NCBI GenBank assembly: GCA_964399955.1
Contig: CAYNST010000002.1
Coordinates: 1 to 64,000 of the forward strand
Reading direction: 5' to 3'
Source of the DNA: CAYNST01 sp964399955
Lineage (GTDB): Bacteria; Pseudomonadota; Gammaproteobacteria; Pseudomonadales; Cellvibrionaceae
DNA: 64,000 bases
A model generated the notes under the pieces. The model was not told where the DNA came from. It was given only the letters and a program-made list of their open reading frames with translations, and searched no databases. Position numbers and translations under genes: made by a program. Below are positions 9,003 to 16,335 of the stretch, piece after piece. Within the stretch, counting starts at the first letter, position 1. Each line of letters opens with the position of its first letter.

Positions 9003-9446
9003 CTAGGGCAGTTCGACAATCTCCACCCAATATTTACCCAAAGCCCGCATAAGATCGACCAGTGCTTCGAAAGTCACCGGCTTGGTTATGTAGGATGCGG
9101 CGCCAAGATCGTAGCCTTTGAGCATGTCCTCTTCGGCTTTTGATGTTGTAAGAATGACTATGGGAATACGTCTCAGGTCTTTGTCTGCCTTGATCTCGGC
9201 CAGGGCCTCTCGGCCGTCTTTCTTCGGCATATTCAAATCAAGCAGAATGAGGCCTGGCAAGGGGTACTGGGTCCGATCCGCGTATTTGCCCTCTCCACGC
9301 AAATAATCCAGCAACTCCACGCCGTCTTCCACGAACATCAGCTGGTTGAGGACGCGGCTTTCGGTCATGGCCTCATAGGCAAGCAAACGGTCATCTTCGT
9401 CGTCGTCCGCCATCAAAATGATCAGCGTATTTTTCTCTGAACTCAT
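9003..9446 (-). CDS. Single-domain response regulator (Rcp1-like)
   Basis: A 147-residue stand-alone receiver. The acidic pocket is DDDEDD at 14-19, the phosphoacceptor is Asp70 in LLDLNMP, the Thr is in ILTTS, and the conserved Lys is in ITKP near the end. It has the long loop before the phosphoacceptor typical of Rcp1-type regulators paired with phytochrome-like kinases. There is no output domain, so it probably relays phosphate or acts by protein contact. It lies nine bases after the CHASE3 kinase gene and 20 before the hybrid kinase, within one operon. Confidence 0.93.
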   Translation of the reverse strand: MSSEKNTLIILMADDDEDDRLLAYEAMTESRVLNQLMFVEDGVELLDYLRGEGKYADRTQYPLPGLILLDLNMPKKDGREALAEIKADKDLRRIPIVILTTSKAEEDMLKGYDLGAASYITKPVTFEALVDLMRALGKYWVEIVELP

Positions 9447-9455
9447 AGTTTGACC

Positions 9456-10913
9456 CTATTCCAGGTTTTCGACTTCGGGCTGAGTGCGCGGCAGAATAAC
9501 CGTGAACACAGCGCCTTGACCTTGCTCGCTCTGAGCTTCAATGCTGCCGCCGTGGCGCTCGATGATTTTACGGCACAGGGCCAAACCTATACCGGTACCC
9601 TTGTATTGGTCCTGTCCGTGCAGGCGCTGGAAAATGCTGAACACCCGGTCAGCATACTGGGAATCAAACCCTATGCCGTTGTCGGAAAAACGCAGCTTGA
9701 TCCACTCCCGCACATCATCTTCCTGGTTGAACGGCTCACAGGTTACATTGATGACCGGCGGCACATCTGCCCGGCGAAACTTCATACTATTGGACAGCAA
9801 ATTAAGAAAAACCTGGCCCATTTGCGACGCGTCACCCACCATATCCGGCAGGGTGTCAATATTGATGGTTGCTCCCGTCTCATCAACAGAATACTGCAAA
9901 TCATCCAGAGCAGCCCGCAGCAGGCCGTTCAGGTCCAGTATCTCGAAAGGCTTTTTGCGGGTAGACACGCGAGAAAAGCTCAAGAGGTCATCAATCAACA
10001 CCGACATCCGTTCCGATGCACTGTGCATACGTTTTACGTAGTCCGCTCCTTGATCGCCCAATTGCGGGCCAAACTTCTTGATCAATCGATCACCAAATGC
10101 GCGAATTTTGCGCAGCGGTTCCTGCAAATCGTGCGACGCCACAAACGCAAACGTCTCCAGCTCCCTGTTGCTGCGCTCCAGTTCATCGGCGTACTGAGCG
10201 AGCACCTTGGTCCTGGAAGCTACCTTTTCTTCCAACTCCTGGTTGGCCTGTTCAATCTGAGCGTAAAGCCTGGATACCCGTGTCGCATTGCGATAAACCA
10301 GAAAGTAGACCAGGATTGCCAACAAGAAGCCAACCACATTGGTAACAATCAAAGTAATCATCACCAGGTATCGGTTGCGCTCGGCAAGCTCTCGGTAATT
10401 GTTTAGTGCCCAGAACTCATCTGCGAGCATTTCGTCTATCTGCGTCATGATCGAGCGCATGAGCTTGACGCCGGTGTCGCTTCTTAGCTGCGCGTAGGCC
10501 GCCTGCCGCTCCCCCACCTGCACCAGGCCAACCGTTTTCTGCATCTCGGCCAATTTTTGCTGGGCAGTTTCTGACAGTTGCTCGTAGCGCAAATCCTGCT
10601 GGGACACCTCTGCGGCGGAGTGGCGCAGAGTCTCCAGCAGATTGTCGATGGACACCAGCGCTTCTTCATACGGCTGCAGGTATTGGGCGTCGGCAGTGAC
10701 CAGGTAACCGCGCTGGCCACTCTCCGCCGCATACAGCTCGGCTTTGAGTGCATCAATGAGAGAGATAACGTGAAGGGTACTGGTGACATTCTGATTGTTT
10801 GCCACCATCACCACTATAGAGCGGTAGGCAATGACAATACTGAAGACAAAAAACAGAAGAACCGAGAAGAGGACAATCAGCCAAGGAAACTTCCACCCGC
10901 CGGGTTGTGGCAC
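9456..10913 (-). CDS. CHASE3-domain sensor histidine kinase
   Basis: A 485-residue membrane kinase. Transmembrane segments at about 10-31 and 183-207 flank a CHASE3 extracytoplasmic sensor (the ESGQRGYLVTAD segment at 64-75 is characteristic). A coiled coil leads to HisKA with SHDLQEPLRKI (His261), then an ATPase domain with N box NLLSNSMKF and GTGIGL. The H-box type HDLQEPLR is that of phytochrome-like kinases, matching the Rcp1-like receiver next door. The start is GTG, with GAGG eight bases upstream. The stimulus is unknown. Confidence 0.92.
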   Translation of the reverse strand: MPQPGGWKFPWLIVLFSVLLFFVFSIVIAYRSIVVMVANNQNVTSTLHVISLIDALKAELYAAESGQRGYLVTADAQYLQPYEEALVSIDNLLETLRHSAAEVSQQDLRYEQLSETAQQKLAEMQKTVGLVQVGERQAAYAQLRSDTGVKLMRSIMTQIDEMLADEFWALNNYRELAERNRYLVMITLIVTNVVGFLLAILVYFLVYRNATRVSRLYAQIEQANQELEEKVASRTKVLAQYADELERSNRELETFAFVASHDLQEPLRKIRAFGDRLIKKFGPQLGDQGADYVKRMHSASERMSVLIDDLLSFSRVSTRKKPFEILDLNGLLRAALDDLQYSVDETGATINIDTLPDMVGDASQMGQVFLNLLSNSMKFRRADVPPVINVTCEPFNQEDDVREWIKLRFSDNGIGFDSQYADRVFSIFQRLHGQDQYKGTGIGLALCRKIIERHGGSIEAQSEQGQGAVFTVILPRTQPEVENLE

Positions 10914-10932
10914 TGGGTAGACCTCGGCTTAT

Positions 10933-11139
10933 TTATTGATCATCTGGCAGGCTGCTTTTCAGCAGCGCCAGCTTGTCACTGCAGCTGCGACACTCCTTGA
11001 GGATGGTCTCGAAGATGGCAATAGCCTTGTCGACGTCTTTGGTACGTTCAAGCGTGAGCTTGCCCAGCTCGGCATTTACGGAAATACAATTGAGCGGGTT
11101 GCGCACATCGTGTATCAAGTGATTGATGTTGTCTGCCAT
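10933..11139 (-). CDS. Orphan HisKA (dimerisation/phosphoacceptor) mini-protein
   Basis: A 68-residue protein that is almost only a histidine-kinase H-box helix hairpin: LIHDVRNPLNCIS with the candidate phospho-histidine at His10, then a second helix to residue ~60. There is no ATPase domain and no sensor. It is not a frameshift fragment of the next gene, because the CHASE3 kinase has its own complete HisKA domain. It lies 18 bases after the sigma-54 regulator gene and about 20 before the kinase gene. It could be a phosphotransfer module, a decoy or a dimerisation partner for the operon's kinases. Function is not established. Confidence 0.8.
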   Translation of the reverse strand: MADNINHLIHDVRNPLNCISVNAELGKLTLERTKDVDKAIAIFETILKECRSCSDKLALLKSSLPDDQ

Positions 11140-11157
11140 AAGCTCTGCGGCACCTTG

Positions 11158-12477
11158 TTAGATCGAGTAGCTGTTCAGCCGGTTATAGAGAGTTTTGAGG
11201 CTGATACCCAGCATCTCAGCGGCCTTTTTCTTGTCGCCGCCCAAATGCTCAAGCGTGGTTTCAATCAGCTCTCGCTCCACATCTTCCACGGTTTTACCTA
11301 CGGCAACACCCTTGTTTTGTTTCACAGGCTTACGAGAAAAAGGCGAAGATAGATCGCGCGGCAGCTGGATAAGCTGCTGCTCAGGATCGGTCATGATGAA
11401 TGCGCGGTGCAGGGCATGGCGAAGTTCGCGAACATTGCCCGGCCAGTCGTGTTCGACCAGTCGCGCCAAAGTCTCGTCATCCATTTGTATCTGGGTTTTG
11501 TACTCACGGTTGAACGAGGCCAGGAAATGCTGTGCGAGCAGTTCTATATCCTCTTTGCGTTCACGTAAAGGGGGAATACGGATGGGAAAGACCGCCAGCC
11601 GGAAGTAGAGATCTTCTCGCAAAAGGTTGTTTTCTACTATATCGCTCTCGGTGCGATTGGTGGCAGAAATTACCCGGCAATCGACGTCGATGGATGAAGT
11701 TGCACCCAAACGCGTGACCTTGGCGGTCTCCAGGGCCCGCAGTAGGTTGGGCTGCAAATCGATGGGCATCTCGGTGATTTCATCAAGAAACAGCGTGCCC
11801 TTGTCCGCCAGTTCAAAAACACCCTCTTTACGATGTGTAGCACCCGTAAAAGCGCCCTTCTCGTGGCCAAACAATTCACTGCCGATCAATTCATGGGAGA
11901 AGGCGCCGCAGTTGGTCGCCACAAACGCGCCCTGCGTCTGGCTGGCATAGTGAATGGCCGCCGCCACCATCTCTTTACCTACTCCGCTTTCGCCCAGGAG
12001 CATGACATTGGCCTTGGCAGTTGCCACCCGCTCCACCATACGGTAGAGACGCTGCATAGGCTGCGACTCGCCAACCAAGTGCCCAAAGTGCAACTTGACC
12101 TTGCCATTGGTGCTGGGCTCACCTTCGAATCCTTCTTCCAGCACCATCTGCAGCTGTGACAGGTCAATCGGCTTGACCAGGTAGAAGATATTGGGCCCGT
12201 AAAGGTTTTTGACAATCGAAGTCACAGACGGATGACCGGTGACCAGCGCTATGCGGATGTTGGCCGCGTCAGTGGACAGGGCCTCCAGAACATGCAATCC
12301 ACTGCCATCTGGCAGGATCAGGTCCAAAAATACGTGCGAAAACCGTTTTGCTCTGACCGTGTTGCAAGCCTCCGCGACGCTGGTGACGCAAGTCACCTTG
12401 TGGCCAAGCATGATCAGCAGATCGGAGGTGGCTTCTAAAAAGCCGGGATCGTCATCAACAATTAGTATGTTGGCCAT
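11158..12477 (-). CDS. Sigma-54-dependent response regulator (NtrC family)
   Basis: A 439-residue activator. The receiver covers about 1-115, with phosphoacceptor Asp52 (FLDLILP). The AAA+ domain has Walker A GESGVGKE (162-169), the sigma-54 contact loop GAFTGA (208-213), Walker B GTLFLDEI (227-234) and the arginine finger region FRLAVF. A Fis-type helix-turn-helix ends the protein (AAEMLGISLKTLYNRL). It is the first gene of the minus-strand operon 12477-7042. The ATG at 12477 gives the standard receiver start MANILIVDDD. Likely targets include the adjacent sigma-54-type promoter at 6889, which is inference. Confidence 0.95.
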   Translation of the reverse strand: MANILIVDDDPGFLEATSDLLIMLGHKVTCVTSVAEACNTVRAKRFSHVFLDLILPDGSGLHVLEALSTDAANIRIALVTGHPSVTSIVKNLYGPNIFYLVKPIDLSQLQMVLEEGFEGEPSTNGKVKLHFGHLVGESQPMQRLYRMVERVATAKANVMLLGESGVGKEMVAAAIHYASQTQGAFVATNCGAFSHELIGSELFGHEKGAFTGATHRKEGVFELADKGTLFLDEITEMPIDLQPNLLRALETAKVTRLGATSSIDVDCRVISATNRTESDIVENNLLREDLYFRLAVFPIRIPPLRERKEDIELLAQHFLASFNREYKTQIQMDDETLARLVEHDWPGNVRELRHALHRAFIMTDPEQQLIQLPRDLSSPFSRKPVKQNKGVAVGKTVEDVERELIETTLEHLGGDKKKAAEMLGISLKTLYNRLNSYSI

Positions 12478-12510
12478 CGGAGAATCCTCGAGCCCCCAAG
12501 GCAAGCGGGA

Positions 12511-12540
12511 GTTATAACGTCATGTCCATCTCGACGTCAC
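12511..12540 (-). promoter_or_regulatory. Weak candidate sigma-70 promoter for the signalling operon
   Basis: On the minus strand GTGACG and TATAAC are separated by 18 bases, about 28 bases before the regulator ATG from the expected start site. The -10 is good and the -35 shares only TGAC with the consensus. Confidence 0.3.
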
Positions 12541-12582
12541 AGGCACTGTCACCTGGATGTCGAAAACCTTTGAAATAAGTAG

Positions 12583-12620
12583 TTCCCGCCGGCAGCAGAC
12601 AACTGATCTGCGCGCGGGAA
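12583..12620. repeat. Interrupted inverted repeat upstream of the signalling operon
   Basis: TTCCCGC (12583-12589) pairs with GCGGGAA (12614-12620), and inside it GCAG pairs with CTGC around a 12-base loop. No T-run follows on either strand. It lies upstream of the candidate operon promoter and could be an operator or a weak terminator. Confidence 0.35.
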
Positions 12621-13035
12621 TCAACACACTGCTGTTGACAAAGACATTGTTTCAGCAGGAAATACCTAAAAAAACAGCCGGTTTGTCGCAGTTGCACAAT
12701 CGCGCAGTGTAAAGCAACTTGTTACGGGCGACAATGGAGACTTGGCACATTTCGCCCGCCCGCAGACAAGGCCCAGACGCTTCCGGAGACTGTCGTTTTT
12801 GCTGAAATAGCCGGTGGCCTGCGGCAACGCTCCGGCGGTGTGGAGCCAAAGGCCGCCGCTGCGCGGCCAAGCTCAGCAGAAGCGCGAAAGGAACCGTCGC
12901 CTGAGTCACCCACCGCCACATTTGGCAAGCACAGAGAGGGCGCCTGCTGCTGCAGGGCCTAAGCAGGACACGCCGAGCGCAGCTAAGGTGACCAGCAGGC
13001 GGGCAATGACCCGGGCAGGTAAACCTGGAGGCCCA
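12621..13035. other. Non-coding gap with no recognisable gene
   Basis: About 590 bases separate the regulator start from the YqjK-like gene. Apart from the inverted repeats at each end and the weak promoter, I see no protein with family character, no tRNA and no obvious RNA motif here. The open frames present read as low-complexity Arg/Ala/Ser strings. Confidence 0.5.
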
Positions 13036-13060
13036 GCAGGTCGTGAGCCTCACGGCCTGC
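13036..13060 (-). terminator. Hairpin after the YqjK-like gene, possible terminator
   Basis: A 25-base near-perfect inverted repeat (GCAGGTCGTGAG with CTCACGGCCTGC) sits seven bases after the stop of the YqjK-like gene. No T-run follows, so intrinsic termination is uncertain. Confidence 0.4.
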
Positions 13061-13066
13061 TACTGG

Positions 13067-13309
13067 CTAAGCGCTAAACCCGCTGCTGCCCATGCGAAAC
13101 AACAGTCGCGCACCACTGCTGGCGGCAAGCCCGAACAGTGAACGGGATCGAATCAGGCTCAGGCCGATAATCAAACCCGGCACCAGTATCGCGAATAGCG
13201 CCCTACTCCGTTTGACATTCTTTTTTTCGGAGAAGACCAAAGCGTCAAGGCGAACTCGGCGGTGTAGAATTTCGCTCTCAAGTTGAGCAATTTTATCCTG
13301 TAATTTCAT
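13067..13309 (-). CDS. Small membrane protein, YqjK-like position
   Basis: An 80-residue protein with a charged N-terminal helix (about 1-25, coiled-coil-like), a basic stretch KKNVKRSR and a hydrophobic segment at about 38-53 followed by a second weakly hydrophobic part. It overlaps the end of the YqjE-like gene by 17 bases. The order DUF883, YqjE-like, then this gene mirrors yqjD-yqjE-yqjK in E. coli, and it is probably the YqjK counterpart by position. Sequence similarity alone would not let me name it. Confidence 0.65.
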   Translation of the reverse strand: MKLQDKIAQLESEILHRRVRLDALVFSEKKNVKRSRALFAILVPGLIIGLSLIRSRSLFGLAASSGARLLFRMGSSGFSA

Positions 13310-13733
13310 GCTTCAGCGTCTCAAAAACAGCCTTAGCCTGCTCCTTGGTGCGAGGAATTCCCAGCAGCTTTTTATAGCGCTTGAGCAATACCAAACACAC
13401 TGCCATGAGCGCGACCTGACAGAGAAAAAACGTAAAGAAACCCGCCAAAGTGCTGCTGAATAAATAAGTGAATATACAGGCGACCAGCGCACTGAAGGCT
13501 ATCCAGGTGAGAAATGCCAGTGGCAGCATCAGCAAAGCTATGCCGGCAAGCTTAGGCAGTGTCTTCAGGGACAGGTAGATCTCTGATGCAGCCAGCTGTG
13601 CCAGCGCGCTAACCATGCCAAGCGATGTTCCGCTTACCTCGATCAGCCGAGCCGCTTCCTGCTTTAGCCGATCAACGGGAGCTTCGCCCGGCACATCTGT
13701 GCCAGGCGAAGTCTCGGACGTTTGTTTTTGCAT
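13293..13733 (-). CDS. YqjE-like / phage holin superfamily III membrane protein
   Basis: A 146-residue inner-membrane protein. A soluble amphipathic N-terminal ~60 residues is followed by two strong transmembrane segments at about 61-85 and 89-117, then a basic tail (KRYKKLL) and a short helix. This layout is that of YqjE, and it sits between the DUF883 gene and a YqjK-like gene as in E. coli. These proteins are linked to stationary phase and osmotic stress in enterics; the molecular role is unknown. Confidence 0.78.
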   Translation of the reverse strand: MQKQTSETSPGTDVPGEAPVDRLKQEAARLIEVSGTSLGMVSALAQLAASEIYLSLKTLPKLAGIALLMLPLAFLTWIAFSALVACIFTYLFSSTLAGFFTFFLCQVALMAVCLVLLKRYKKLLGIPRTKEQAKAVFETLKHEITG

Positions 13734-13746
13734 TACGTGCGTCCTG

Positions 13747-14130
13747 TTAGTGTCTGCGGTTCCCTTGAAGCAATTTTGACACCGCCCAGCCAGCTACAAA
13801 GGCTATACCCACTGCCGCCAAGGGGCGCTCACGCAGATATTCCTCGGCGGTGGTCTCGAATTGACGCACCGAGTCCCGCCCCTCGTCAACCTTATTTTTT
13901 GCCAGGTCAGTAGAAGCGAGACCAAGGGAGCTTAGTGCTTGAAAGACACTGGCGGCAGCCTCTTTCATTTGCTGCAGCGCGTCCGATACGTTCACCGCTT
14001 CCGTGCGCGCAGTGGACTCTACTTTTTCGGCTTCTGATTTGATTTTTGACTTTTGCGCCTCTGTTTCAGCTTTATCTATAGCTGATCGGCCATTGGACGT
14101 TGCTTCATTAAGTGTGGTTCGCGGATCCAT
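13747..14130 (-). CDS. DUF883 family protein (ElaB/YqjD-like)
   Basis: A 127-residue protein with a long helical, charged region (about 1-95) and a C-terminal transmembrane anchor ERPLAAVGIAFVAGWAVSKL, the DUF883 signature. E. coli YqjD and ElaB are stationary-phase, C-tail-anchored proteins that bind ribosomes. An acceptable ribosome site (AGGAG) precedes the ATG. It starts the yqjDEK-like run and lies 62 bases after the DUF1328 gene. A TTGGCAG...GC element upstream has the wrong spacing (nine bases) for sigma-54. Confidence 0.88.
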   Translation of the reverse strand: MDPRTTLNEATSNGRSAIDKAETEAQKSKIKSEAEKVESTARTEAVNVSDALQQMKEAAASVFQALSSLGLASTDLAKNKVDEGRDSVRQFETTAEEYLRERPLAAVGIAFVAGWAVSKLLQGNRRH

Positions 14131-14192
14131 ATCAAGCTCCTAATTGACCTAGTGGGTGAGCTATATACTGCCAAACTCTGAAATTGGTTTGC

Positions 14193-14354
14193 TTACAGCT
14201 TCTTTCGTCCCATTACCAATGACACTACAAACAAAACCAAAAATACAAAAAACAGCACCTGCGCTATGCCGGCGGCTGCACCCGCGATACCACCGAAGCC
14301 AAAAGCCGCTGCAATCAAGGCCACTACTAAAAATAACAAGGCGTATCTGATCAT
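14193..14354 (-). CDS. DUF1328 (YtjA family) small membrane protein
   Basis: A 53-residue protein read directly from the minus strand. It starts [20 protein letters not shown], continues with a [12 protein letters not shown] linker and a second hydrophobic segment, and ends with a basic GRKKL. This two-helix layout is the DUF1328 family. A GGAGA ribosome site precedes the ATG. It lies 21 bases after the 82-residue gene and before DUF883, within a probable operon running from the AI-2E permease. Members are often stress-induced in other bacteria; their function is unknown. Confidence 0.85.
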   Translation of the reverse strand: MIRYALLFLVVALIAAAFGFGGIAGAAAGIAQVLFFVFLVLFVVSLVMGRKKL

Positions 14355-14375
14355 TTCGATTCTCCAGTGTAAGTT

Positions 14376-14624
14376 TCACCTGGGATCAATCAAGATCCGT
14401 GCCATATTCGGCTGACGCCGGGCCGAATGCCGCAGAAGATGAGGCACCTTGCACCACATGCAACCGCAGCGCGGGGTCTGGCGCCATAGCTGTACAAAGA
14501 CAATTGCGGTCATGAGAAGGGAGCCCGCAGCCAGGCTAAACCACAAACTGCGGGTATATTTTAGGTTTTCAGCTGATCGCAAGGCAGCATTTGCAAGGGG
14601 ATCGCCCACTTTTACATATATCAT
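14376..14624 (-). CDS. Hypothetical single-pass membrane protein, coupled to the permease gene
   Basis: An 82-residue reading frame whose ATG shares one base with the stop of the AI-2E family gene (TGATG), an arrangement that favours coupled translation. It has one transmembrane segment at about 27-47 (SLWFSLAAGSLLMTAIVFVQ) and a basic, cysteine-containing tail. I recognise no family. The tail has low-complexity basic composition, so it may not be a real protein. Confidence 0.42.
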   Translation of the reverse strand: MIYVKVGDPLANAALRSAENLKYTRSLWFSLAAGSLLMTAIVFVQLWRQTPRCGCMWCKVPHLLRHSARRQPNMARILIDPR

Positions 14625-15748
14625 CAGTGGTGCCTGTCGCGGTTCTCGTCGCCATACACCCCGTTCAGGACATGACTCCATTCGCCCATGAATTCCATAT
14701 GTTTGGCCATGATTTTCAGGCACATCAAGATTGGAATGGCGATCAGCAGGCCGACAGCACCCCACAACCAGCTCCACAGAAACATCCAAAGTACCACCAA
14801 CAACGGGTTGATGTTAAAACGTCTGCCCAACAAAGAAGGTGTGATGAACTGTCCCTCCAGAAGATTCAACATCAGGAAGACTCCCGGCACCACCAGACCC
14901 TGTGAGAAGGACTCGGCCTCCATGAAGCCCACACCGGCCAGAATGATGGTAAGAATCAATGGCCCGACGTAGGGGGCGAAGTTGAGGATGGTCGCCATGG
15001 CTCCCCAGAGAATGGCATCTTCTACCCCTAGCAGCGTCATGGCGCCGGCCGTCGCAAAACCCAAAAGCACATTGATGACGGAGATGGTCAGCACGTAATA
15101 GGCGATGTCATCTCGCACCGTTTGAAACATGACCACGGTGGTCTTCTTGTCGGAGAAGGAGTCCTGGGCCTTGACGACGTTGCGCATCAGGTCTTCACCG
15201 AACATCAAAAAGAAGAAGGTAATCACCACGGTGGCGGCCAACTGCACCAACACCACAATGGCGCCCTGCGCCATTGAGCCAACCACAGAAAAAAGCGTTG
15301 AATCAACGGCTTTTTTGACGGTCTCCTCAGCGGTTTCATCCACAGGCACTACGCGATTCTTGATGGGATCAAAAGCACCGGTCACATCCGCAAGCTCGGC
15401 CGTCAGTCGATCCCCCATGACGGGAAGAGTGCTAAGCCAGCGGCCGGCGGGCTCGGTCAGCAGGCTTGCGGTATAACCGATGGAGAACAACAGCAACAGC
15501 ACCACCGTTGCCGAGGCAAGCAGTTTGGGCACACCCAGCCGAGTCAGCCCCCGAACCAGCGGGCTCAGGAACAACGCTATAAACGCCGCCACGCAAAAAG
15601 GCATCAGAATGATGCGGCCCAGGTAGATAGTATAAAGTACGGCCAAAATGGCCAAAATTACCAAAGGGGCAGAGCGTACGCCACCTTGGTGCTGAGGCAA
15701 TCGGGTGATCGTGCTCTTGGCGCTCTGAAAAAACTCGTCGGTAGTCAT
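14624..15748 (-). CDS. AI-2E family transporter (PerM/YdiK-like permease)
   Basis: A 374-residue inner-membrane permease with about eight hydrophobic segments. The central part carries the family pattern (GATTLLGV-like MTLLGVEDAILWGAMATILNFAPYVGPL, then EGQFITPSLLGRRFNINPL), which is diagnostic. The ATG at 15748 is preferred because the 30 residues before it lack family character. It heads a run of small envelope genes on the same strand and is divergent from the secreted protein gene at 15966. Family members export varied substrates; few truly handle AI-2. Confidence 0.9.
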   Translation of the reverse strand: MTTDEFFQSAKSTITRLPQHQGGVRSAPLVILAILAVLYTIYLGRIILMPFCVAAFIALFLSPLVRGLTRLGVPKLLASATVVLLLLFSIGYTASLLTEPAGRWLSTLPVMGDRLTAELADVTGAFDPIKNRVVPVDETAEETVKKAVDSTLFSVVGSMAQGAIVVLVQLAATVVITFFFLMFGEDLMRNVVKAQDSFSDKKTTVVMFQTVRDDIAYYVLTISVINVLLGFATAGAMTLLGVEDAILWGAMATILNFAPYVGPLILTIILAGVGFMEAESFSQGLVVPGVFLMLNLLEGQFITPSLLGRRFNINPLLVVLWMFLWSWLWGAVGLLIAIPILMCLKIMAKHMEFMGEWSHVLNGVYGDENRDRHH

Positions 15749-15887
15749 CAGGGGGATCCGAAGGGGTGGATGCCAATCATTGCTGGCCTGTAGCAGAACC
15801 AATATACGTCTGCAGCCGCCCATCGGCGGGTTCAACATTGACTATTTGAACCTCACACACGCCATGGCTCTGGCCGTTTATTCGGAA

Positions 15888-15904
15888 TTGGCATGATTTG
15901 GGCA
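15888..15904 (+). promoter_or_regulatory. Weak sigma-54-like element before the secreted acidic protein gene
   Basis: TTGGCATGATTTGGGCA has GG and GC exactly ten bases apart and a good -24 half (TTGGCA), but the -12 half is GGGC rather than TTGC. It lies about 60 bases before the ATG at 15966. Confidence 0.28.
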
Positions 15905-15965
15905 TCCATTCCAGGTCGAAGCGGTCACCACTCCGCCCTACCCTCTTGGATTTTGGAGCAAATTT

Positions 15966-16310
15966 ATGAAAATGTGCAAAAAGCCATTGGCAGTAACCTT
16001 TACCCTCTTCTCACTGGGCTTGATGGCCTCAACCGGATGGGCCCAGACTGGAACGGGCGAGACCAGAACAACCAGCGAGGCCAGCGGAGAAATGCGGGAG
16101 TCGCTCGGCCGCAACAACACCTATCCGATACAGCGCGGAGTCGGCGCAGACACCTCTGCACAACAGCAGCATCCGGAAGCCGGCGACGCAAGAGTCACCA
16201 ACCGCGATGTCCGCGAAGATCAGGATGAACTGGTTGAGTCCGGCGATGATTCAGTGGAAATGAGTGAAATCTCCAGGAAGCATGCCGGCAAGGCGGACCA
16301 CGACAACTGA
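15966..16310 (+). CDS. Secreted acidic hypothetical protein
   Basis: A 114-residue protein with a clear Sec signal peptide (basic start, hydrophobic core, cleavage probably after GWAQ near residue 27). The mature part is hydrophilic, rich in Glu, Asp, Arg, Ser and Thr, and probably disordered. A GGAG ribosome site lies before the ATG. It is divergent from the AI-2E permease and convergent with the MscS channel gene. I do not recognise a family. By location it belongs with the neighbouring envelope genes. Confidence 0.72.
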   Translation: MKMCKKPLAVTFTLFSLGLMASTGWAQTGTGETRTTSEASGEMRESLGRNNTYPIQRGVGADTSAQQQHPEAGDARVTNRDVREDQDELVESGDDSVEMSEISRKHAGKADHDN

Positions 16311-16335
16311 TTGGTTCCGCCAGCTGCGGGCGCCA

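Noticed and set aside
12652..13053. 133-codon minus-strand frame in the gap upstream of the phosphorelay
   Set aside because: Arg/Cys/Ser-rich, without a family-like motif or ribosome site, and it crosses the hairpin after the YqjK-like gene.
14161..14172. TTGGCAG...GC element upstream of DUF883 as a sigma-54 promoter
   Set aside because: The GG and GC are nine bases apart, and sigma-54 promoters need ten.
14161..14379. 72-codon minus-strand frame covering the DUF1328 gene
   Set aside because: It is out of frame with the DUF1328 protein, which has two clean hydrophobic helices and a ribosome site.
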